Shown here piece by piece: positions 22,926 to 32,724 of a stretch of 50,580 bases of DNA; position 1 is the stretch's first letter, and the number at the start of each line of letters is the position of its first letter. The position numbers were made by a program, and so were the translations under genes. The notes under the pieces are model-generated. The model saw only the letters and a program-made list of their open reading frames with translations. It searched no databases and was not told where the DNA came from. This stretch comes from Polyangiaceae bacterium (GTDB taxonomy: Bacteria; Myxococcota_A; Polyangia; Polyangiales; Polyangiaceae): NCBI GenBank assembly GCA_029266615.1, contig JAQSWN010000017.1, forward strand, positions 1-50,580, in the 5' to 3' direction.

Positions 22926-24209
22926 TCACGTCGACTTGCGGGTGCGCAGCTCGGTCGCGTCCAGCCCCGCGGTTTTTAGCCACCGGTACACTTGGGCGCG
23001 CGGCTTACCGAGCTCCGTTGCGATCTTGCTCACGTCGCCCTGGTGCTCGCGGAACAACGCGAGGAGCTGCTCGCGGCGCTCGGCGGTGGGATGTGGCTCG
23101 GCGGGGGGCGTATCCGACCGGGACGAAGAGGGCCGATTTCGAACGCGCTCGACAGCGGTGGGCACTCGCTCGCGCACGTCGCGCAACCGGAGCGCGCCGC
23201 CGTCCGACAAGACCGCGGAAACTTCCAGGAGCGACCGCAGCTCTCGCACGTTGCGCGGCCAGTGCCAGAGCAGTAGCGCCTCCGCGGCGTCCGTGGACAG
23301 TTGCAGCGACGGCGCGAGCTGGGACGCCAGCCGCAGGAGCTCCGCCTTGCGCTCGCGGAGCGGGGGGAGCCGCAGCACCACGTGCGCGAGGCGCGCGTAG
23401 AGATCCGCGCGGAACGAGCCTGCAGCGACGGCCCGCTCCAAGTCCACGTGCGTGGCGGCGAGGACGCGGGTATCCACCGGTACCTCTTGGTCCGCGCCGA
23501 CCGGGCGAACCTTGCGCTCTTCCAGGACGCGCAACAGAGCAGGCTGCAAATCCAAGGGTAGATCGCCGATCTCATCCAGAAAGAGGGTTCCGTTGTCGGC
23601 AGCGCGGAAGAGGCCAGGGCGCGCCGCGGCGGCGCCGCTGAACGCGCCCTTCGCGTGACCGAACAGCTCCGCGGCGAGTAGCTCGCGTGAGAGGGCGGCG
23701 CAGTTCAGGGGTACGAACGGACCCGAGCGCCCGCTCCGCTCGTGAATGGTGCGCGCGAGGACTTCTTTGCCGGTGCCGGTCTCCCCCAGCAGTAACATGG
23801 GGAACGCGGTCGGGGCGAGCCGGGTGGCGCTCTCGTTCACGCGCGCAGTTTCGTCTCCAAAAGAGACGACGAACAAAGTGTTGCCGGCGCGAACCACGCT
23901 GCCATGGCTGAGCTGCGCAGACTTTTGGCCGGCGCCATCCACGAAGGTGCCGTTGGTGCTTCCCACGTCCGCGCACTCGAACTCATCCTTAACGGCGGCG
24001 ATGAGAAAGTGCTGCTTGGAGACGCGTTCGTCGTTCACGCTCAGGCCGCCTTCGGCTTCGCGCCCAACGAACAGCGTTTTCTGCCGGCCCAGCTCCACCC
24101 GGACGCCGACGGATGCGGCGTCCGGTGAATGCACGATGTGCAGGGTGCACACGCTGCGGCGACTGCTCAGCGCGATGCTTTCCGCGGCGCCTTCAATCGT
24201 GTCCGACAA
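22926..24209 (-). CDS. FHA-domain sigma54-dependent transcriptional activator
   Basis: 427 residues. An N-terminal FHA domain (about 40-115: VGR at 48-50, RVSKQHF, STNGTF at 84-89) reads phospho-threonine, linking it to Ser/Thr kinases. The AAA+ domain has Walker A GETGTGKE (142-149), Walker B LFLDEIGD (209-216) and arginine-finger region RADLYARLA. The sigma54-contact loop reads GAFSGA (188-193) instead of GAFTGA. A Fis-like HTH ends the protein. The start appears to be TTG 24209 with AAAGG upstream; no in-frame ATG is near. FHA-enhancer proteins are characteristic of myxobacteria. Confidence 0.95.
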   Translation of the reverse strand: MSDTIEGAAESIALSSRRSVCTLHIVHSPDAASVGVRVELGRQKTLFVGREAEGGLSVNDERVSKQHFLIAAVKDEFECADVGSTNGTFVDGAGQKSAQLSHGSVVRAGNTLFVVSFGDETARVNESATRLAPTAFPMLLLGETGTGKEVLARTIHERSGRSGPFVPLNCAALSRELLAAELFGHAKGAFSGAAAARPGLFRAADNGTLFLDEIGDLPLDLQPALLRVLEERKVRPVGADQEVPVDTRVLAATHVDLERAVAAGSFRADLYARLAHVVLRLPPLRERKAELLRLASQLAPSLQLSTDAAEALLLWHWPRNVRELRSLLEVSAVLSDGGALRLRDVRERVPTAVERVRNRPSSSRSDTPPAEPHPTAERREQLLALFREHQGDVSKIATELGKPRAQVYRWLKTAGLDATELRTRKST

Positions 24210-24230
24210 GTCGCCTTTCTAGCGTCGTTT

Positions 24231-25625
24231 TCAGATGGGGTCGAGCGCTTGCACCGGGTCTGCGACCCAGCCGTTCGTGTAGGGCTGGTTCGGCGACTTG
24301 TACATTGTGCCGAGCTCTCCGTGGTAGTTGCTGCCCCAACAGTAGATTTTGTTATTCGTCCCGATTCCGCACGTGTGGCGCTCACCCGCGGCGATGGCGC
24401 GGAAGGTAAGCCCTCCGGTTACCGGGGTAGCCCGATTGGATGAGATTCCGGCGCCGCCATTCGGGGGCAAACCGTTGCCGAGCTGCCCGTAGTTGCCGTT
24501 GCCCCAGCAGTACGCGGCGCCGTTCGGGTCGAGTGCGCACGCGTGGTACTGCCCGGTGGTGACGCTGCGGAGCGCGACCGGCGTGCCCCCCGCAGCTGTG
24601 ACCGTGAACGGCGCGTGGGTCGTAACATTGGTACCATTGCCGAGCTGCCCGCTGCCACCGGCGCCCCAACACTGCACGCTCGGACCCGGTTGGTCCACGC
24701 AAGTGAAGGTACTTTGCGTGACGACGCGTTGAGCCGTCGCCGTGAGGAACATCGGTCCTTGACCGAGCGCGGTGAACGGCGCGGCGGGCGAGCCCGTTTG
24801 CCCTTCCCAGTTGCGACCCCAGCAGTTCGTCTCCCGGTAGTCGCCTTGAATCCAAAGCGCGCAGACGCCGGTGTAACCCACGGTCACGCCGACGGGTGCC
24901 AGGCCCGTCGCGGAGTAGACGCGCAGAGGCGACGTGTGGCCGAGGTTCGAACCATTGAGGCTCGCGATCGGGAGGCCCCAGCAGAACATGCCGTCCGCGG
25001 TGGTCCCGCACGAGCCCATGGTGCCCGCGCCGATGGACGTGAAGGTGAGACCGCCCACGACCGCGATCGGCTCCGAGGCGAAACCGTTGACGCCGATGCC
25101 GAGCTGGCCGTTGTGGTTGTTGCCCCAGCAATACTATTTGCCGGTCGCGTCCAGCGCGCATACGTGATGGTCGCCCGCATCCATCTGCACCGCGCCCGGA
25201 AAGCCGCCGAACGTGAAGACCAATTGCGGCCGGTCGACGCACTTGTTCGGTGAGTGTTGGCAGGTCCCGGTCGGGAGCTGGCCGGCCTGGCCGAGGTCGT
25301 CCCGGCCCCAGCAGTACACGTTGCCGTTACGTTTGCGCACGCAGGTGTGCGCGTTGCCAGCCGTGATCTCGAGCAGCTCCTCCGGATCCGGCTGCGGGAA
25401 GGGCCGCGGGAAGGGGAATGGCTTGAAGATGATGGGCTTGTCGCGTACCAGCTCGACCGGAACCAGCAGCTCCGCCTGAGATGCGCTCACGTCTTCTTCG
25501 CTCGTCGCGTCCGCAGCGCAGCCCGCGGCGGTGGCGGCGAGGACGACCAGGAGCCCCAGGCTCGTTTTAGCGATCGTGAGTTTCGGTGTGACGAACGTGG
25601 CCGAGTGCTTGCTGATGGTGCGCAT
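24231..25625 (-). pseudogene. RCC1-repeat lipoprotein gene with an in-frame amber codon
   Basis: ATG 25625 gives a lipoprotein signal (LGLLVVLAATAAGC) and then RCC1-like blades with the signature CWGxNxxGQLGxG. Codon 164 (25134-25136) is TAG, sitting between GK and YCWG, where the other repeats have a single ordinary residue (NKIYCWG, GNVYCWG). The same frame continues after it through at least four more blades to 24231. This is therefore a point nonsense mutation, not a frame change. The protein may be dead, truncated to 163 residues, made as two parts (ATG 25058 could restart), or read through. Confidence 0.9.
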
Positions 25626-25740
25626 GGTGCTCCGGGATGCCGCCGCCTCCGTGGCGTCGCTCCCAAGCGCTCAGCAACTTCTCGGCCAGACGCGGTCTGG
25701 CTACCATTTTCCGACTTCTTCGATGAATCAGGGCTTAGTG

Positions 25741-25780
25741 GTCGCGGGGCCGGTGAATCTGTATCAACCGGCTCCGCGAC
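25741..25780. terminator. Long hairpin between lipoprotein genes
   Basis: A 14-bp stem with a single mismatch (GTCGCGGGGCCGGT with ACCGGCTCCGCGAC) and a 12-nt loop lies 40 bp past the CE15 stop. There is no T-run, so it is a candidate terminator or mRNA-stability element for the minus-strand esterase gene. Confidence 0.45.
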
Positions 25781-25819
25781 TGCATCACCGGCTCGCGGCG
25801 CGCACGTGATTCACTTCAA

Positions 25820-27340
25820 TCAGGGCGCGATCGTCCCGACCTTGAAGTTTTTGGTCCAGCCCGCGACGTCTATATTGCCGTGATTGGCGTGGGTATCCAG
25901 GCCACCCGTTTCGGCGGCCGCGTCACCCTTGAGGTACTTCTTGATCATCGCTCGCAGGGGTGCGCCGTACTCGGCGCGGACGGCGCAGTGATTGCCGTTG
26001 CCGCTGCTCCCGAGGTACCACAGCCCGTCGCTGCCCATGGCCTGGTAGACCTTGTCGGCGGCGGCGGAGCCGAGGTAGTTCGCCTTGTAGGACAAGTGAG
26101 CGATGTGGGGATTGTCCATCATGAGGAGGCCGCGCGGCGCGTACATCACGGCAACGTCGCTCATGTCAGCGGCAGCCGCCGTCACCGAATACGTCTTGGA
26201 CGGAGGACCGAACCAGGACGCTTCGCTATTGGCGCTCGAAACCGTCTGCCCTCCGAGGCTAGGCAGAGCGCGAAGCGGCGCCGGACCACCGGTTCCGGGC
26301 TCGAGCGGCAAGCCGAGCGCGATGCGCTGGTCGAACGCACCAATCACGAACGCGGCTTTACCGAGGCGCGAGCAGCCGTGCACGGCGATCTTCTTCGGAT
26401 CGATGACGGTCGGGTTCTTCTCGAGCATGTCGAGGATGCGGCTCACGCCCCACGCCCATGCGACGAGCGCGCTCGTCTTTCCCTTGAAGTCCGGGTTGGC
26501 GTCGAAGTACTTGCCCGAGCTGTAGTTCCCGGACGTCTCGGGCGCGATCGCGTTGTTGTCGTAGCTAATGGTCGCCACGCCCTCGCTATTCAAGACGTCC
26601 GCGTTCAGACTGCTAAGCCCTCCAATCACGATCACGGCGGGGTAGGGCGCGCTGCCGCTCGTCGGGACCTTGACGGTGCCGTTGAAGGACGCCTTGCCGT
26701 CGGGGTTGTCCACGGAAACCGAGTACGCCGTGTTGCTCACCATGCCCGTTACGGTTCCGCCCACCTTGCTCGGCGGCGGCGCCTTGGGCCCGAGGATGCG
26801 CTTTTCCACTTCCTCGACGAGCTCCCGACGGCGGCAGCGCCAATCGGCCATGTTCTTTACCTGCGTGCCGTCCCACTTCGTGAACGGGTCCGGCAAGGTC
26901 GTCGCGGAAGCGCCATTGGGGCCCGTCGCGGCGGCTACGTTACAGTCGAGGCCGGTGTCTTCCTGGCTCGCAACCGCCGGACCGCTGCCGCCCGCTCCGC
27001 CAGCGGAGCCTCCGCCGCTCGTCGTACCCGCGGCGCCGCCTCCGGTGCCGGTTCCAGCCGTGGGACTGTTGGAGCCACCAGTGGACCCGTTGCTGCCGCC
27101 CGACGACGCGCTCGTACCAGCCGTCGAGCCGTTGCTGCCGCCCGTCGAGCCGTTGGCGCCAGCGGTGGACGGTGCCGTACCGCCCGCCGTGGCCCCGGCG
27201 CCGCCGCCCGCGCTTCCCGTGCCGCCCGCACCTGCCGCGCCATTTCCGGGGATACCGTCCTCCTCGCTGCAAGCGATGCCTGCAGCGAGCGAGAGCACGA
27301 GCGGGGAGAGCGACAACAAGGGCCTCAACGAATTTCCCAT
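25820..27340 (-). CDS. Glucuronoyl methylesterase (CE15-type) lipoprotein
   Basis: ATG 27340 (AAGGCG upstream) gives 506 residues. Signal with lipobox AGIAC (C24), then a Gly/Ser/Thr-rich linker of ~110 residues. The catalytic domain begins WDGTQVKNMADWRCRRREL. The nucleophile motif GCSRLGK (S324) and surrounding VHGCSR are diagnostic of CE15, which splits ester links between lignin alcohols and 4-O-methyl-glucuronic acid of xylan. A C-terminal GNGNHC provides the likely catalytic His. It would act at the cell surface on plant debris. Assignment from motif order; xylan substrate is family knowledge. Confidence 0.9.
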   Translation of the reverse strand: MGNSLRPLLSLSPLVLSLAAGIACSEEDGIPGNGAAGAGGTGSAGGGAGATAGGTAPSTAGANGSTGGSNGSTAGTSASSGGSNGSTGGSNSPTAGTGTGGGAAGTTSGGGSAGGAGGSGPAVASQEDTGLDCNVAAATGPNGASATTLPDPFTKWDGTQVKNMADWRCRRRELVEEVEKRILGPKAPPPSKVGGTVTGMVSNTAYSVSVDNPDGKASFNGTVKVPTSGSAPYPAVIVIGGLSSLNADVLNSEGVATISYDNNAIAPETSGNYSSGKYFDANPDFKGKTSALVAWAWGVSRILDMLEKNPTVIDPKKIAVHGCSRLGKAAFVIGAFDQRIALGLPLEPGTGGPAPLRALPSLGGQTVSSANSEASWFGPPSKTYSVTAAAADMSDVAVMYAPRGLLMMDNPHIAHLSYKANYLGSAAADKVYQAMGSDGLWYLGSSGNGNHCAVRAEYGAPLRAMIKKYLKGDAAAETGGLDTHANHGNIDVAGWTKNFKVGTIAP

Positions 27341-27655
27341 GGCGCCTTGGGTGTGCCGCAAATCGAGGTGATGAGGGAGGTGCTCATTTTCGCCTCCGCG
27401 AGCTGTAGTTTTGCAGCCGAATCACCCCTCAGGATTGCGTCGTGAGCTGCACGTGGCGTCCAAGCGCGCCGGCGGAATTCTGCAACCCGCAAGCGCAGAA
27501 GCACTCATCTGCCGAGCGACGGCGCGGCTTGCTACAAGTTCTTGGCCGGTGCCGCGCCTCGAGCGTCACTACGAACCGTCTCAGCCGACTTCATACTCGG
27601 ACCGGCGCCGGCGAACTGTCCCACTCCCCTTCCGCCGCAAGAGCGTCAGTCGACG

Positions 27656-28795
27656 ATGCAAACAGGTTCGCTCATCCGCGCGTCGCTCATCCCTTCCGGC
27701 GCCTGTCTCCTGCTTGCGATCAGTGCGTGTTCGTCAACTGACGACTCGAATGGTCCGGCCGCTACCGCGGGCGCGGCTAGCATTGCCGGCGCGGGAAAGG
27801 GCTCGGCCGGGGCATCGGGCGCGAGCAGCGCGGCGGGTGCGTCGGGAACCTCCAACTCTGCAGGTCAGTCGAGCGCGGGCGCTTCGGCAGGTGGTGCTTC
27901 CACGGGGGGCAGCACGACCGGTCAGTCCGGAAGCGGGGCGATTGGAAGCGCCGGAGGCGGCGCGGGCGGAGCCTCGGGTGGGGCGGCGGGCGGCATCGGT
28001 GGCGGTTCCGGCGCTGGAGCAGCTGCGCCGGAACCCAGCGCCGGCTGCAACAAGGTGCCCGGTGAGGTGGGCAGCTCCGGCTCGCCGCTCACCGTGTCCA
28101 ACCACAAGTATTACGTGAAGCTGCCAGCTTCCTACGACTCCAAGAAGCCGTACCCGGTCCTGTTCGTCTTTCATCCCACCGGAAATCCTATCGAATGGGC
28201 GGAGAAGAACGCGGGCTACGAATCGAACGGCGCGAAGGACGCCGCGATTCGCGTGTACCCCGCCTCCGCCAACAACGGCAGCGGCTGGGCAGCAGCCGAC
28301 GTGTCCTTCTTCGCTCCGCTGTACGAGAAGGTGACGGCCGACTACTGCGTGGACAAGGCGCGCGCGTTCGCGGCCGGCGAGAGCTCAGGGGGCGACTTCT
28401 CCAGCATTGTCGGCTGCGAGCACGCGGACAAGCTGCGCGCCATCGCCCCGTGCGCCACCAAGAACGTCCCGCAGTATCCGCTGAACGCGGGGAGCCGCAC
28501 GTGCACGGGCCAGGTCGCGGCCGTCATCATTCACGGCAAGAACGACACCGAGGTCGGGCCAGAAAATGGCCCGAAGACGCGCGACTTCTACGCCGCACTC
28601 AACCACTGCGGCGCCACGACCACTCCCGTCGAGGGCTACAGCGACGCGCTCTCCAACTGCGTGGCGTACCAAGGGTGCGACGCCAATTACCCGGTGTATT
28701 GGTGCCAGCACACCGACCCCACGTACGGTAACACCAACCATGGTTGGCCAAAGTTTGCCGCCAACATGACCTGGCAGGCCTTCGCCAAGTACTGA
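27656..28795 (+). CDS. Secreted CE1-like esterase / PHB-depolymerase-like lipoprotein
   Basis: ATG 27656 gives 379 residues. Lipobox LAISAC, then ~105 residues of Gly/Ala/Ser linker. The alpha/beta-hydrolase domain opens YYVKLPASYDSKKPYPVLFVFHPTG and has the nucleophile GESSGG (S243 in G-x-S-x-G). Asp in IIHGKNDTEV and a terminal His in GNTNHGWPKF complete a likely triad. Family members include feruloyl and acetyl-xylan esterases and poly(3-hydroxybutyrate) depolymerases. Together with the divergent CE15 enzyme this suggests hemicellulose side-chain removal. The 5' spacing of 315 bp between the two ATGs should contain both promoters. Confidence 0.88.
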   Translation: MQTGSLIRASLIPSGACLLLAISACSSTDDSNGPAATAGAASIAGAGKGSAGASGASSAAGASGTSNSAGQSSAGASAGGASTGGSTTGQSGSGAIGSAGGGAGGASGGAAGGIGGGSGAGAAAPEPSAGCNKVPGEVGSSGSPLTVSNHKYYVKLPASYDSKKPYPVLFVFHPTGNPIEWAEKNAGYESNGAKDAAIRVYPASANNGSGWAAADVSFFAPLYEKVTADYCVDKARAFAAGESSGGDFSSIVGCEHADKLRAIAPCATKNVPQYPLNAGSRTCTGQVAAVIIHGKNDTEVGPENGPKTRDFYAALNHCGATTTPVEGYSDALSNCVAYQGCDANYPVYWCQHTDPTYGNTNHGWPKFAANMTWQAFAKY

Positions 28796-28804
28796 GCTCT
28801 CTTT

Positions 28805-28858
28805 CGGCCGAGCAGAGAGTCCGCATGGACACGGCCTCTGCTCGGCCGTCACTTTTTC
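28805..28858 (+). terminator. Strong intrinsic terminator
   Basis: A perfect 13-bp GC-rich stem (28805-28817 with 28836-28848, CGGCCGAGCAGAG) with an 18-nt loop is followed by TCACTTTTTCT. It lies 10 bp after the esterase stop. Confidence 0.9.
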
Positions 28859-29655
28859 TCAGCGAGTCGTTTCTCGAAAGCCGCCCGCGCTCGACACGCG
28901 GAAGCGCAACACATGCCTCTGCCAACAGGCGCGAGGCGTGAGTGCTGACGCTCGTCTCGAAGTCGCCGCGGATCTGGTCGGCCCGAATTGAGTCACGATG
29001 GAAGCGACGGTACTCGCCACTCGCGCGCCGCTGTCGCACTTCTCCCGAAAAATGGTCGCCTCAAAAAAGAGGCACCTCTGTAGACTCCGCTCGCAGTCGC
29101 AAAAGTAACTAAGTTTCGTGAATGATTTCCCGGGATGCGCGCCTGGTAGCCGATCAGTCGCATCGGTGACCATCGTCCGAAGCACGCCCTGGTATTGTCA
29201 CCGCTACGACCGCTACGACTAAGTCGTGATGTGCGGTCGCGAGCCCGAATTCATTCAGCAAATTTAGTCCGAACCGCGACATCGTGCCGAGTCTCGAACA
29301 CCCCTTCTTTTTTTGAACGTGGACGAGCGCAAGGCCCGGCGCCGTCCTGTCGTGTCGCGACTGTCGCTTCGCGTCCTGTCGGGTCGTGGCGCGTCCTGTC
29401 CGGATCGGGTCGTGCACCTAGATGCGCAGGCCTGGACGCGTCGCGACGATTGCGGTTCGGCAAGGGGGCGGGCCCTTCGAGGTCAGGGCGCGTGGCTCGT
29501 GGCGTTGCGAGAGAGGATTGGCCGCGCGCGTTCAATTCGACTCGCGAGCGCGGTGCCGCGGGTGATCAAGGCGAGCGGTGCTGAGCTGGTGGCGCGCAGG
29601 GTGCAGCGGACGCGCCCTGCTACGAGGTGGCGCCCGCGAACCTGTCCCGGAGCTA
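28859..29655. other. Non-coding gap of about 800 bp
   Basis: No frame has protein-like character or a ribosome site. It contains an A/T-richer stretch (29040-29130), a tandem CGCTACGAC pair (near 29203-29220) and three copies of CGTCCTGTC (29343, 29372, 29392) in a pyrimidine-skewed tract. I see no RNA gene. It may be regulatory or decayed sequence. Confidence 0.5.
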
Positions 29656-31107
29656 TCAAGGCGTGAATAGCGAGAGGTCGACGGCTTCGGCCATTTTTTG
29701 ATAGCCGGCGGGCGAGAGGTGAAGTTTGTCGCCGCTGTCGTAGGCGGGGAGGAGCTGAGTAGGATTGGCGGGGTCGCGCACTGCAGCGTCCAAATCCAGG
29801 ACCGCGTCGAAGGTGTTGCTGGTGCGGATCCAGTCGTTGATGGTCTTGCGCGTGCTTTCGCCGCCCGCGTACTGTGAGCCGACGATCGGGAGGATGGGCA
29901 CACCATAGGCGCGGATGTTCGCCGCTTTCGCCTTCATGACGAAGGTTTTGTACGCGTCGATGAGGCCGTTCGCGACCGTTTCGCCGCCGCTCGCGCCGAT
30001 GTCGTTGACGCCTTCGAGCACGATGAGCCAGCGCACGCCGCTCTGCTGGATGACGTCGTGATCGAAGCGCGCGGAAGCGGTGGGGCCAAGGCCGCCGGAC
30101 AGGACGTTGTTGCCGCCGATGCCCATGTTGAGCACGCCGACTTTGGAAGTGGCGGGGTTGGCTTGCAGGCGCTGCGCTAGGTAGTCAGGCCAGCGGTTGT
30201 TCATGTCCGTGGTGGAGCCTCGACCGTCGGTGATCGAATCGCCCAGCACGACCACGGCCGCGCTCCCGGCGTCCGCCATGACGTCGATGCCGGTGATGAA
30301 ATACCAGTGCTCCGTCTTGGTCGCCGTGGCGAGGCTCGCGGTCGCGACGGCGTCTCCCGTCTGCAGGAAAGATGTCGTGCGCGAGCCGGGGTGACCCGTG
30401 ACGGCGCCGCTTTGGGCCCCGAAATGGATGGAGACTGCCAAGTTGGTGAGGGGCGCGAGCTGGAAGTCGATAGGGTCCGACCAGACGAGCTGCCCGGCGG
30501 GGATCGTGACCGAGGCCGCGCCGTTGAAGCTCAAGGCTTTGTCGGTCGCGGTGTCGATAGCGCCCGCGCCCTGCGACTTCGCGATGTGAGTGGAGGTCAG
30601 AACGACCGGCGCCGTGCCGTACTCGTTGGAAAGGCGCAGGCGAAGTCGTGAGCCGCCGATGCTGACGCGCACCATCTGCCGGAGCGTGTTGTTCGCAAGG
30701 CCGGGGGAGGGCGGCAGGTTGTTGTCTTCGGTGGTTTGGGGTGCACAAGCCCACGTGCCGACCCAGCCCGTGGACGAAGCGCCGCCACTTCCGGCGCTGC
30801 TCGAGCCTGCGGTCGCGCTGCCGCCACCGCCGGTTGCGACTCCGCCGCCACCCGTTGCGGCACCCGCGTTTCCGCCCGTGCCTGCGCTGCTGCCTCCGGT
30901 GCCTGCAGTGCTACCGCCGCTGGCGGAGCCGCCGGTGGCGGTAGACGTGCCCGCAGCAGACGTGCCCGCGCCAGGCGAGCCGGCGCTGGACGTGCCCGCG
31001 GCGCCGCCCGTAGGACTCGGCGATGGGAGTCCATCGTTGCCGCCCGAGCACGCGACGGCGATGAAGAGGCCGACGGTTTGAAGCGCGATTAAGGAGTAGC
31101 AGCGCAC
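29656..31107 (-). CDS. SGNH/GDSL-family hydrolase lipoprotein
   Basis: 483 residues from GTG 31107, signal with FIAVAC lipobox and an ~85-residue Gly/Ser/Thr linker. The domain begins WVGTWACAPQ, with a beta module (QMVRVSIGGSRLRLRLSNEYG) typical of the SGNH esterase branch near CE20. Blocks: I GDSITDGRGS, III GIGGNNVL, IV-like LEGVNDIG, V DKLHLSPAGY, which supply Ser, Gly, Asn, Asp and His. Likely a carbohydrate or lipid esterase at the cell surface. No close partner; 129 bp separate it from the upstream lactonase-like gene. Confidence 0.92.
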   Translation of the reverse strand: MRCYSLIALQTVGLFIAVACSGGNDGLPSPSPTGGAAGTSSAGSPGAGTSAAGTSTATGGSASGGSTAGTGGSSAGTGGNAGAATGGGGVATGGGGSATAGSSSAGSGGASSTGWVGTWACAPQTTEDNNLPPSPGLANNTLRQMVRVSIGGSRLRLRLSNEYGTAPVVLTSTHIAKSQGAGAIDTATDKALSFNGAASVTIPAGQLVWSDPIDFQLAPLTNLAVSIHFGAQSGAVTGHPGSRTTSFLQTGDAVATASLATATKTEHWYFITGIDVMADAGSAAVVVLGDSITDGRGSTTDMNNRWPDYLAQRLQANPATSKVGVLNMGIGGNNVLSGGLGPTASARFDHDVIQQSGVRWLIVLEGVNDIGASGGETVANGLIDAYKTFVMKAKAANIRAYGVPILPIVGSQYAGGESTRKTINDWIRTSNTFDAVLDLDAAVRDPANPTQLLPAYDSGDKLHLSPAGYQKMAEAVDLSLFTP

Positions 31108-31235
31108 GGTCGGGCGGAACCGTAGCGCATCTTGCGTGTCACTGAAGGTGAACCGTTCCGCGCCGGGAGCCTCGAAAGTTTTCTTGGGCTCGGAGCTGCG
31201 CGAATTCTACAAGCCCAGCCTGGCTGACGGTAGGT

Positions 31236-32633
31236 TCACGGAAGCGTGACGAAGGCGATATCCGCCTCGAGGCCCCCGAACGCGAACGGCGAGCCGGCGA
31301 GCTTGGTCAACGCTCCCGTCGCGCTCGATACACTGAAGACCGAGAGCTCGCTGGTGTCGTCCCCTACGTAGAGGAAGCGACCGCCGGGGCCCAGGGCGAT
31401 GGAGTAAGGCGCGGCCGTCTTTACCGGCTCTCCGGGGAGCTTCTGCAGCGCGCCCGTCGTTGCATCGATGTCGAAGCCGGTGATGTTCTGCGTCTGCACG
31501 AAATTGCTGACGTAGAGGCGCTTTCCTCGAGGATCCATGGTGATGTTCGGGGCCCACGGATCCGACTGGACGTCTTGCGAAAAGGGGGAGCCTTCGACGA
31601 GGTCCAGCGCGCCGGTTTCTTGGTCGATCGCGAACGCGTTCACGCCTCCGCCCGCGCTGAACAGGAACTTGCCGTCGGGTCGAAAGACGATCGCGCCGGC
31701 GGTGACGTTGCCGGCGTTGACGGGGGAGCTCTCGAGCTCGGTCAGCTCCCCGCTGGTCGGGTCCACGCCGTAAATGCGGATGCCATTGTCGGCGGCGGGC
31801 GCGCCGTCGTTCAACTGCGTGACGTACACGAAGCGGCCACTCGGATCCGGCGCGAGGAACGCGGGGCGGCGGTGCCCCGGCTCCGGCCCGACGACGAGCG
31901 GTTCACCCGAAGGAGTGAGCGCGCCCGTCGTCGCGTCCACTTTGAAGACGTGAATCGCCTGGCTGAACGGGATGACGCCGTACGCAAAGCGGCCCAGCGG
32001 ATCCAGGGCCAGGCTGAGTATCGCGCTGTCGTCTTCGACTTCTACGGACGAGGTTGGCTCCTCCGGCAAGGAGCCGTCGGCTTGGATAGGGAAGGTGTCG
32101 ATACGCGCGGGCTCCACCGGCACGAAGACGAACCTACGGTTGGGGCTGACCGCGACGCCGTTCACGAAGCTGTCGAGCTCGATGGGAGAGCTTGGCAAGA
32201 GCGAGGGCGCGCCGGTTACCGGGTCCAACGAGGCGACCAAAAGCTTGCGCAGCAGAGTCGAGATGTAGGCGACGGCCGGTGCGCCGTCGTCGTTACCGCC
32301 ATCGCCCCCCACGCCGCCTTCGCCGGTGCCGCCATCACCGCTCGGCGCCCCCGCGGCCGCGCCGCCGCTCGACTCACCGGCTTCGCCCCTCGGGGAGCCG
32401 CCGTTGGCCGCATTGCCCGCGGCTCCTGCGGAGCCTCCGGTGCCGGGCGCACCACCGCTCGACGAGCCGGCGTTGGCGGAGCCGGCTTTGCCGCTACTTC
32501 CCGCCGCGCCGCTCGCTCCGGACGAGCCGCCCCGCCCGGCGTGGCCACCTGGTGAGTCTCCGTCGTCCGAAGACTCACAGGCGACCAACGCAACTAATCC
32601 AATCGCACCCACGAACCAGACTTTATGAGACAT
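31236..32633 (-). CDS. Lactonase-like beta-propeller lipoprotein
   Basis: ATG 32633 (MSHKVW) is preferred over GTG 32639. 465 residues: lipobox LVALVAC, then a Gly/Ala/Ser linker, then a seven-bladed propeller with the repeat LDPLGRFAYG-x-DATTGAL-x-P-x-x-x-P-x-x-VG. The fold is that of 6-phosphogluconolactonase-like (YbhE/Lgl) proteins. Lactonase activity would be cytoplasmic in YbhE, but this copy is exported, so substrate binding or adhesion is as likely. Confidence 0.88.
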   Translation of the reverse strand: MSHKVWFVGAIGLVALVACESSDDGDSPGGHAGRGGSSGASGAAGSSGKAGSANAGSSSGGAPGTGGSAGAAGNAANGGSPRGEAGESSGGAAAGAPSGDGGTGEGGVGGDGGNDDGAPAVAYISTLLRKLLVASLDPVTGAPSLLPSSPIELDSFVNGVAVSPNRRFVFVPVEPARIDTFPIQADGSLPEEPTSSVEVEDDSAILSLALDPLGRFAYGVIPFSQAIHVFKVDATTGALTPSGEPLVVGPEPGHRRPAFLAPDPSGRFVYVTQLNDGAPAADNGIRIYGVDPTSGELTELESSPVNAGNVTAGAIVFRPDGKFLFSAGGGVNAFAIDQETGALDLVEGSPFSQDVQSDPWAPNITMDPRGKRLYVSNFVQTQNITGFDIDATTGALQKLPGEPVKTAAPYSIALGPGGRFLYVGDDTSELSVFSVSSATGALTKLAGSPFAFGGLEADIAFVTLP

Positions 32634-32724
32634 CGACACGGTTCATCCGCCCACTTCGGAATCCATCACTCCGAGGTGTTGTTGCGGCTCCCGACGTCAA
32701 GTCGGAAGGCTACGTCTGCTCTCG

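Noticed and set aside
25880..27445. A 521-codon plus-strand frame
   Set aside because: It lies antisense to the CE15 esterase, whose nucleophile motif and lipobox are in the other strand.
29313..29666. Frames of 94-129 codons in the gap after the CE1-like esterase
   Set aside because: Both-strand Arg-rich frames, no ribosome site, low-complexity CGTCCTGTC-like sequence; no protein support.
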